Of a stretch of DNA of 64,000 nucleotides, positions 56,426 to 64,000 are shown in pieces. Source of the DNA: Aotearoamyces nothofagi (taxonomy: Eukaryota > Ascomycota > Leotiomycetes > Leotiales > Tympanidaceae); assembly GCA_015345905.1 (NCBI GenBank), contig JADDTR010000009.1, positions 434,001 through 498,000 on the forward strand, given 5' to 3'. The notes beneath the pieces were generated by a model that was not told the DNA's origin, ran no database searches, and worked only from the letters and a program-made list of their open reading frames with translations. Position numbers and translations under genes: made by a program. How positions within the stretch are numbered: the stretch's first letter is position 1; every line of letters begins with the position of its first letter.

Positions 56426-58111
56426 TCATCCAGCTTGTAGCGTTTTACTAGCTTTGGTAATGGAGCTGGCACTGTAGGATTGAGGTCCCAGTCCCTTTCT
56501 GTCCGACGGGTCAAACCAGTGGGCAAAAGCTCTCATTTGCCATTCTGATCTGTCCAATCCAGCCAGACTTGCCATAACCTCCCCTGCGTGGAAAAGTGCC
56601 TCATTGAAGGAGCAGCAGAGTTTATCCAGAAGCCACGTCTCCATTGGATGATCGAGGAAGTCTATTTCAGAGAGGAGCTTTCTGATTTCCATTTCGTTAT
56701 TATGGGAATTTTGGACTTGGCTCACGGACGTACTGTGCTCAGCTAGCAGTGTAGGCTTCAAGATGTCCTCTAGATCCAGCTCAGGACTCTGCGATTGGCC
56801 TTCATCGACGGCTTCAGGCATTGGAACCTTGTCGGCGGGAAGCAGTCCTGCTCTTCTGCACCGTTTCGCTAATGCTCGCAGATCTTCTTTGGCTGCTGAA
56901 ATCTCCTCGAGCTTTGCTCTTTCAGCCTGGGGAAATTCTTCTAAAGTCTCCACATCGTCCGGTTGAAGAGTCATGCTAAACTTTTGTCGTAAGGCCAACT
57001 CGTCCTCCAAGGACTGCTTTTCTAAAACTAGGTCAGAGAGTTGTTCCTCTAGTATTTCAATATCTCCTAGTTTTTCTAGGTACTCCTCATAAAGTGGATG
57101 ATAGCACTGCATCAATTCGTCAACTTCACTGGAAGAGTCTTCTGACTCCACTGGAGAAGCTGTCTCTTCGTCAGGAATAGGCCGCATGCCCCCAAGAAAA
57201 TCTGTTAGTCGGTAAAGATTCCCTTCAGCATCTGTGAGTTTGGCTTCTTCTGAAACGAGTTGATCTTCTGAACTGTTCAACGTATCATCCTCTGGGCCGT
57301 ATTTATCCCGAGCAGCTTGACAGACTTCCCAAAGCCGCTCTAGGGCCGTTAGGTCTATGTCTTCAGATCTGATCTCCTGATGAATGCCCACATGCAAAGC
57401 TCGGATAAACTTAATGTACTCGTCATCTGCATGAGCTTTCTCTTTTTGGATTTCCTGTAAAATTCTCCTTTGATCCTGTACCTTATCCCGCATGCTTGAG
57501 ACTCTAATACGCAGCCTATGGACTCGCTCCCACTGCTTTTGAATATTGTCCGTTGAATGGAGCCTTGAGGACGTTTGCTGAAATTCTGATGGCTCCATGA
57601 CTGGAATTTTTGGAATTGGATAATGAAGGAGCCTCGAATCGTTGGGATCTGTACCAGGCATTATAGTTGGCTTGTCTGTACTAGCAATGAACGGTCGAGC
57701 TGCTTTGTAACTGCGATCAGTCATAGCGTCTTCAATTTCGCGGTCTGTTGGCTTTGTTATGAGGCCATTCGTTACTATAGATGATGGCATAGATGGTTGC
57801 GAAGATGATATAGATCCATGGATCAACTGTGGGTATGAAGACTTTTTTGTAGGGAGAACAACCCACTCGCTTGTCTCCGGGTTTTGATGGGCTTCCTTGG
57901 TAAAAACTATGTCTCCATGCCGAAAGCTGTCGGCTCTGGAATTTTCAGACCTATTAGAGGGACTGTCGACACTCTCACCGCTTTCTCGCGCAGTACCTGC
58001 ATCACCTTCAGGCGTGGTGGACGTGAGTTCAAACAAAGGCCCATGACTCTGACTCGCAAATCTCGCATCCTGTTGTCTCCCGCTGTCCCCAGCAAATGTG
58101 CTATCAGCCAT
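56426..58111 (-). CDS. Coiled-coil protein of unknown function, 561 residues
   Basis: I do not recognise a family. The frame is a single exon from the ATG at 58111. The first 190 residues are Ser/Thr-rich and disordered-looking. Residues about 200-260 (WERVHRLRIRVSSMRDKVQD onward) and 300-430 (LEKLGDIEILEEQLSDLVLE onward) have the charged heptad pattern of coiled coils. A conserved-looking helical segment near 490-535 (LDKLCCSFNEALFHAGEVMA, then WFDPS) precedes the end. The last 25 or so codons overlap another frame (56326-56526) that also reads plausibly (LPKLVKRYKLDDLLDTFLRR), so a small terminal intron or frame change could alter the C-terminus. No signal peptide or membrane helix. Confidence 0.68.
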   Translation of the reverse strand: MADSTFAGDSGRQQDARFASQSHGPLFELTSTTPEGDAGTARESGESVDSPSNRSENSRADSFRHGDIVFTKEAHQNPETSEWVVLPTKKSSYPQLIHGSISSSQPSMPSSIVTNGLITKPTDREIEDAMTDRSYKAARPFIASTDKPTIMPGTDPNDSRLLHYPIPKIPVMEPSEFQQTSSRLHSTDNIQKQWERVHRLRIRVSSMRDKVQDQRRILQEIQKEKAHADDEYIKFIRALHVGIHQEIRSEDIDLTALERLWEVCQAARDKYGPEDDTLNSSEDQLVSEEAKLTDAEGNLYRLTDFLGGMRPIPDEETASPVESEDSSSEVDELMQCYHPLYEEYLEKLGDIEILEEQLSDLVLEKQSLEDELALRQKFSMTLQPDDVETLEEFPQAERAKLEEISAAKEDLRALAKRCRRAGLLPADKVPMPEAVDEGQSQSPELDLEDILKPTLLAEHSTSVSQVQNSHNNEMEIRKLLSEIDFLDHPMETWLLDKLCCSFNEALFHAGEVMASLAGLDRSEWQMRAFAHWFDPSDRKGLGPQSYSASSITKASKTLQAG

Positions 58112-58644
58112 ATAATCATAATATTGACCGCCGCTTGCGTAAAAATTATTGGGAAATGATGAGGAATGCCCTCAAGTGGTAGAATGGTGAATTCAAAGAT
58201 AGGAAGAAGGCTTTGTACGTCAGCCTCTTTATAAGAGGGCTGACTCTTAGCATTCCCGGCCTGTTTCATTTGCCTTGTGCAGCCTGCTGTCCAACCTATT
58301 AGGGCATTACAAGGCTGTCGCCAGAGTCGGATGCAAGTAAAAGTGGCAAGAAAATATTACTCTAGACATCCTGCTGTACACCCTCCCGCCCTAGGTCCAA
58401 ACCTTGCATGATCCACTGCGATGCCAATTAATTCCGTACAGGCATGGACATAACGCTTTGGATATGACGGTATCAAACTGCATCTCTTCAAGCCATCCAT
58501 TGAGATGTGCCGTCACCGTCGGCGAGAGCAGCCCGACGACACCCTCTTACGGTGCGGCTCAAGCACAATGGTGATGATAAGTAGATCAGTGGTATCGGGG
58601 GTTGATGGTGAAGATGCGGGGATTGTACCAGAGTCATCATCATC
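58112..58644. promoter_or_regulatory. Divergent promoter between the coiled-coil gene and the DUF6590 gene
   Basis: 533 bp between two start codons on opposite strands. Short frames here lack motifs. Confidence 0.4.
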
Positions 58645-60275
58645 ATGGCCCCAAAGGGAAAGACCAAGCAGTATAGTTCGTCTGACTGGAACGAGTGGGA
58701 GTGGAATGAAGCCAGACAACAAGAGTACCGAAGCCGTCAGAAATCCAACGGTTAGTTGACGAAGATGCAAGCGATCGATCGTGAGTGTGAGTTGATCACT
58801 AACTTTGTGTCCTGCAGGCGTATGGATTTACGAATATAGAGACCCTCCAACGCAAATCGCAACAACGCCTCGCTACGAACAACCTGCAAACTACAAAGAA
58901 GCCCAAGCAAACAACAGAGATAATAATTGTGAAGACGGCTCCAGAAGTAACGAATACTTTGTTACAGATACAGCCCAAACGGGTCTCGGCTCATCTACCA
59001 ACTCGACGGGCAATGCCACGTACATGTACGACACGCCGTTGGCCTCCTCTGCCACAATTAGATCATCATGGACTTCCAGTTTTGCACAACCCTCACCTGC
59101 TGCGAATGGATACTACCCAGATGCCGAAAATGCCAACAATGGTGATCCTCAAGTTAACAACATCGCGCGAGGTCTTGAGGGTACCAATCTATCCCAACCA
59201 CAGGGACTGCGTGGTATTACAGAACTCAACACTGTCGTTTTAGATTATGCTAATCATATTTTAGGCTATGGTGCTACCAACCAAGAAGACCAACAGGGAG
59301 GAAGGCGCGAGAACGATATGAGGGATCCTAGACGTCCTAGCACTTCTCGGACCGTTAGCAAAGATTCCGACAGCCCGGCCTTATCAAGCACACAGCGTGA
59401 GTAAACGCCACAAGCAATACAATAGCTACCAATCCATTCTGATCTTCAAATAGAGACACCATATGCATCACTGACTCCGTTGGGATATAATGACGATACC
59501 TCAACCAATGCTGGCGGCTCAAGTGCGATTGAAGAGGATGAAAGGCTGGATTCCGGTAAGTAGAGCGACATGTATACATGATTCAGCTAACTAGGATCCA
59601 GCCTACCAAGTTCATCATTCACGCTATTTTAAACATGGACATGTTCGTAATACCTACTCAGCCTTGATATTTTCTAAACTAAGACCTCCCATTACCTAGG
59701 TCTTCAAAATCCTATGGGCAGAGCCGATGGGTCAAAATCAAGGTCAAAAGCAAGGGAAGTCCGAAGCTCAGACTGACTTAGTGAATGTCAAGCTTGGAGA
59801 GGTTGTTTACAGTTCTATCCGTCGGTTTATCATTATCGAGGCGGCAGATGGGCACTGCCTTTGTCTGTAAGTGTAGATTCCTCAGTCATTTAGAAGAATC
59901 TAAGACTCGATAAGACCTATCCTTACGTACGGTGGTAAGGCCACCACCAAAAAGGGCGTCAAGGCAAAAGATCACGGCATCATATATTCTGACGACAAAT
60001 CAAAAGCACCCAAGGAGATCAAGAGCGAGAAAAAGTTACAGAAAGAGCCAATCTGCATGAAACGATTCAATAAACGACACAAGCTTGATGAAAAGTCCAG
60101 GATCAATTACGCCAAGATATATACCGTGGAGTACAACACCAAAGTTCAATTTATCGGCCAGATCCTACCCAAGCACATGAAGTCACTTACTCGTGCCTAT
60201 AACGACTCTCATCCTTCTTACATTCCGTCGGATGTCGATCCTCAGCCGGACACCACCCGAGACGAGACTAACTGA
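58645..60275 (+). CDS. DUF6590-domain protein
   Basis: A fungal protein of unknown biochemical role. The start ATG at 58645 opens an N-terminal exon whose WNEWEWNEARQQEYRSR segment, joined over a splice to VWIYEYRDPP, is typical of DUF6590 proteins. Further exons begin at about 58818, 59454, 59602 and 59700. The DUF6590 domain starts in YQVHHSRYFKHGHVFKILWA and continues through RRFIIIEAADGHCLCL, ILTYGGKATTKKGVK and RINYAKIYTVEYNTKVQFIG. The middle (about 60-240) is Asn/Ser/Gln-rich and disordered-looking. Such genes are widespread in Pezizomycotina and often multicopy. No catalytic residues are known to me, so no function is proposed. Confidence 0.82.
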
Positions 60276-62670
60276 ATACTTGTAAAACTAAGCCCGAAGC
60301 CACCAAGAGATAACTGCCAAGAGATGGTGTGGTATCGGAGATCCAGTCTCAGGATTGGAGAGCGTTAAAATTGCCGGCGGCCTATCCGCCAACTATACGT
60401 TTTGCCTTTCTCACGGTCTACTCTAAGTCGTCGAGTTGGAACAAACCTTCTCTTCTAAACGTACACGATTTTCAATTAGTACAGAAATTTTGGGCCTGTC
60501 TTGACGGAATGCACAATTATGCCACGGGAAACCGGGCTGAACGGAGCTGGCCTGGAAGCTCTCATTGTTTCCGTTAATGGCTCGGGGTGCCATGGTTAAA
60601 CGATGTATGCTTTTATGACGACAGGACTTATTTTATTTACAGATCATTAGGACAACTGAACATGGGGGTTTCTTTTGGGGTTTTCTCTCTTCGGCTGGAC
60701 CACTCTCGCTCGCTCTTTGGTGTTCTGTTCTGTTGTATCATGTATGACAGCTGGGAAGCAAGGCAACAAGGTATAACGGCCTCTGTATCTCCATCACGAA
60801 TACTCGAGTACTTTCGCTCAATCCAAACGCTATTATGGAGTATGAGAAGCGTGCGACTGTTGTAACTGTGACAAACTCGACTGATGTCGCCTACGACGTC
60901 TCACTTTAATGGCTCTACTCCTCCCTTATCCATCCTCGAGACTCTGTGAGAAGCAGCCCTTCGACATATGAAGCGACGCATCAGTTAACAAATCTCTACA
61001 GCATTTCAAGGCTGATCATAAACAGTCTAAAAGTCCCAAATAACTTCCGGTCATGCTATCTAGAACCCCGTCGTTCGCATCCTAAGGCGAGGCGGAAACA
61101 GAGCTCAGGGCGGTACGGAACGCATGGTAGCTGTCGGCTCGCTCTAGATAGCGAAGTAATTTGCCAGTAAGACCTGGAACCATACAGTAAGTCGGGGCGT
61201 AGCGTAGATAAGGTGATGAGCATGTGACGATGTAGCGAGGCTGAATATCAAATCTTTTCGAGCAAGTAGGCATGATCAGATATAGGATTTATATAATCCA
61301 TCAAAAACCCCCCCTCTCTTCACAAGTGCAGTATCAGAAAGATAAATCCATTCATCAGCAGTACCTCTATCTGCAGAAGACCATAGCTAGATAGACATAT
61401 CTCTATCATTATCAATATTCCCGCTCCTGCGACTCTACCTACAGCATCCGCCACATCGCCTCGCACGACAGCCAGCTAGATGAAGCACTACATACCAACC
61501 CAAGCAGCGCTGGCATCGCTGCCTCCCGCTAGAAGGAAGCAATGCGCCACGAACCGATTCTAGGGTTTGGCTTGGGAGACTGATCACGCGATGAAAGTGA
61601 ATTAACTATCACGCGGTTCTGCTATGGGTCTTTGGGTTCGAGCTGGGGCGGTTGATACGGGGTATATATATAAGGGAGGGAGAGGGGGGGTTAGGAGAAG
61701 AGCATAGCGTGTGTACAGAGAAGACGAGGACCTGGGGAAATGGAGGAGAGAAGAGGTGCTGAACTGGGGGAGAGATGGCGGAAGTAGTGAGGTGTTGAAT
61801 ATGGATACATATCGCAATATTTGTCGCCGTTTACGTTTCTGCTGCCGTTGCATGGTCTGTCGTCGCTGAGCGGTCTGCCGTTGAATAGCCTGGCGTTGAT
61901 GAATCCTTTTGTCGGCAGGATGTCTTTCTCCAAGGTCTCGTAGACGATTCGGTACTCGCTTTCCGTTGAAATCGCGTTGGACGATCCAGGCCCGATCTCA
62001 CTTCTGATGGTCTGGTCTGTAGCTGTTAGTTTCGGCTTCGAGGGTTTTACCGGCCATTTGTTTTCCGTAAAGGTGAACTCGAGGTTTAGTTGAGGAGGTG
62101 CACTATAGAGACGGGTATATAGGGGCTGGCTTTGCTGCACACGAATAATCTCTCTCTCTCGGCCCTGTTTACGAGAAATAGTTTGAAAATCGTCGTGGTA
62201 GTGTGGTTATAGGCCAGCTCAGCTGCTTAGCAGGACGGCGATAAGGCTCACAGATCAATAAGCAAGGCGATGCATGTTTAATTGCATGTTTAATTACGAA
62301 AGAGTTACGAGTTTAGTGCAGCCTCAAGTACGGCTCTGGCTGGTATCCAGACTCGATTGGCATGGCATGGTTTCCGTGACTGCTATGATATGATGGACCT
62401 GATGGACAAAAGAAAGGGGTGCCGGGAATGCTCGCGTTTCCTCTTGACACATCCAAGACAGCTCCGCTCTTTCTGCCATAAGCGTGATCCTTGCCCATGG
62501 GATCGGATCTGCTAATGCAGCGGTCGAGAGGGGCGGCGACGTTACCAGCGATCGCGATTGCGATCATGCATAAAGAAGCGGAAAAGAGGAATCTTTGCAG
62601 AGCGTGTCGATCCTCGAGCCAGTATGCGTGTATATATGCACACACGCACGAGCTGTACAGTACATGTGTA

Positions 62671-62748
62671 TACAGATAGTACATAGATAATACGTAGATA
62701 ATACAGAGATAATACATACATAGACACGTAGATACATAGATACAGTAG
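62671..62748. repeat. acatagataat-type tandem repeat
   Basis: Diverging copies of a roughly 10-13-bp unit containing (ac)atagata over about 78 bp. Confidence 0.75.
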
Positions 62749-63528
62749 TAGCGACAGAAACTGCCGAGGGGTCGGGAGCAGGCCGCGTCTCAGGGCAGCT
62801 TCCCGCCCTCCGGCACCAGCAGCGGCAGATACAGAGACGAAAAGTCGGAAGGGGCAGGAAGGAGAACGAGTACGAGGTCATGAGCACGCAAGCATCGCTT
62901 AGAAGATCGGTGGGATGGCATACAGGCTTGGGAAATGGGAAAAGGGGGTGCGGAAAGTGCATGTGTGTGTCCGCGGGCCTCTGCCCAACAGATGGCAGCC
63001 GGTGGCATCGAGGCGTGTTGAGAGATGGCACATGGATGGATGGATGGACAGACAGACAGACTGGCCGAGGCTGTCTGCCGTGCCGGGTTGCCACTGTCGT
63101 GTCGCACTGCCCCTCCGAGTCCGGGTTAGGAATGCCAGACTGCAGGATGCGGTAGAATGAAGCACGGGGCGAGGGAGCGAGTCTACAGTACGAGTCTGGG
63201 CGTCTGGGCGTCTGGGAGGTCCTGCTTCGCGGCGTTGGCCTGTCGGAATGGGCAAAGGGGCCGTGTCGGATCAGATAACTAGCAGGTTTGCAGCGTCGAA
63301 ACTGGAAACTGGAAACTGGAAATTGCGGACTGTGGCCAGACAAGGCGCCATCAGATAAGGCCTGGACAGCCCCGGTCGGGTGCGCGCCCGGGAAAAGAAA
63401 TGGGCCGCCAAGCCGAACGAGCAGCCGGGGCCCGGGGGGGAACCTTCCCAAGTCATGCAGCAGCCGGCTTTTTCGTTGCGCGCAGCAGCATCGAGCAGAA
63501 GCATTTAGTACCATAATTATTGAGCAGC

Positions 63529-63623
63529 AGCGTTATTGAGCAGTATCATCATTGAGCAGTATCACCATTGAGGCAGTATCATTGAGGCAGTATCATCATT
63601 GAACAGCATCATCATCGAGCAGC
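63529..63623. repeat. ttgagcagtatcatca-type minisatellite
   Basis: Five to six diverged copies of a roughly 15-17-bp unit. Confidence 0.85.
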
Positions 63624-63767
63624 ACCCAACAGCACCTCTCCACTTCGCGCACCGCGGAATCGCGGCTGCAGAATAGTGCGCTGTAGCTTCCCTGGGCGCC
63701 CCGTTGCGCCTGGACGGGGATAACCCGGGTGCAAGTTGCTGGTTCGGTCAGTGCAGGGAGGGCTACA

Positions 63768-63953
63768 GAGTACAGTGGAGTACAGTAAAGTAGAGTAAAG
63801 TACAGTAAAGTGCAGTAGAGTACAGTAGAGTAGAGTAAAGTACAGTAAAGTACAGTAGAGTACAGTAGAGTACAGTAGAGTAGAGTAAAGTAGGTAGAGT
63901 ACAGTAAAGTACAGTAAAGTACAGTAAAGTACAGTAAAGTACAGTAGAGTAGT
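63768..63953. repeat. gtacagtaaa/gtagagta decamer-like minisatellite
   Basis: About 185 bp made almost only of the words tacagtaaag, tacagtagag and tagagtaaag, roughly eighteen copies of a 10-bp unit. It is the largest tandem array in the window. Confidence 0.92.
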
Positions 63954-64000
63954 GCCTACAGGGCCTGCAGTGCCCTGCCGGGTTGGCTGGTTAGTGACCT

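Larger units (their letters stand above)
60276..64000. other. Gene-free, repeat-rich region to the window end
   Basis: The first kilobase is probably 3' UTR and spacer. A minus-strand frame at 61691-62140 (149 codons) has balanced composition but no ATG and no upstream exon that I could join, so it is not called. A 316-codon minus-strand frame at 62564-63514 overlaps other long frames in GC-rich repeats and looks spurious. Several tandem repeats are listed separately. Confidence 0.5.

Noticed and set aside
61691-62140. 149-codon minus-strand frame with balanced composition
   Set aside because: It starts at a GTG, and no upstream exon with an ATG could be joined in frame; kept only as a remark.
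62564-63514. 316-codon minus-strand open frame
   Set aside because: It overlaps other long frames in GC-rich repeat DNA, has biased Ser/Pro/Arg composition, and shows no motif.

Overview
The window is nuclear DNA of a filamentous ascomycete (Pezizomycotina). Genes carry short introns (about 48-120 nt) with GT..AG ends and CTAAC-like branch points. The families are typically fungal: Snx41/Atg20, a hybrid histidine kinase, a DUF6590 protein and a DUF3435 recombinase relic. The class cannot be fixed from the sequence alone. All exon models below were built by hand, and for most genes the exon lengths sum to an intact reading frame.

Left part (1-17 kb) is gene-poor. It holds a five-exon PLP-dependent serine/threonine dehydratase (5-1322, -), an extended-SDR reductase (3551-4683, +), a small TALE homeobox factor split over three exons (9158-9895, -) and an ochratoxinase-like amidohydrolase (15743-17047, -). 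Two long gaps (4.5 and 5.8 kb) are packed with microsatellites and minisatellites.

The middle (17.7-47.6 kb) is a dense housekeeping block: a Ubp12/USP15-type deubiquitinase, an unrecognised three-exon gene, TIM23, a THADA/Trm732 protein, a spliced 38-residue membrane microprotein, a possible 77-residue gene, sorting nexin Snx41/Atg20, the tail of a decayed PDX2 glutaminase, an Slc1-like lysophosphatidate acyltransferase, a NOSIP-like RING protein, tafazzin and a GAF-containing hybrid histidine kinase. Several pairs are divergent (TIM23/THADA, NOSIP/tafazzin). Two phospholipid acyltransferases lie within 4 kb of each other.

The right part (47.6-64 kb) is accessory in character. A broken DUF3435 tyrosine recombinase, the family that drives Starship elements, points into a divergent pair: an unknown 607-residue protein with a basic tail, and an FHA-domain protein kinase. 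AT-rich gene-free DNA follows, then a coiled-coil protein of unknown function, a DUF6590 protein, and repeat-rich DNA to the window end. The recombinase relic with its divergent pair is the best candidate for an undescribed system; the spliced microprotein is second.
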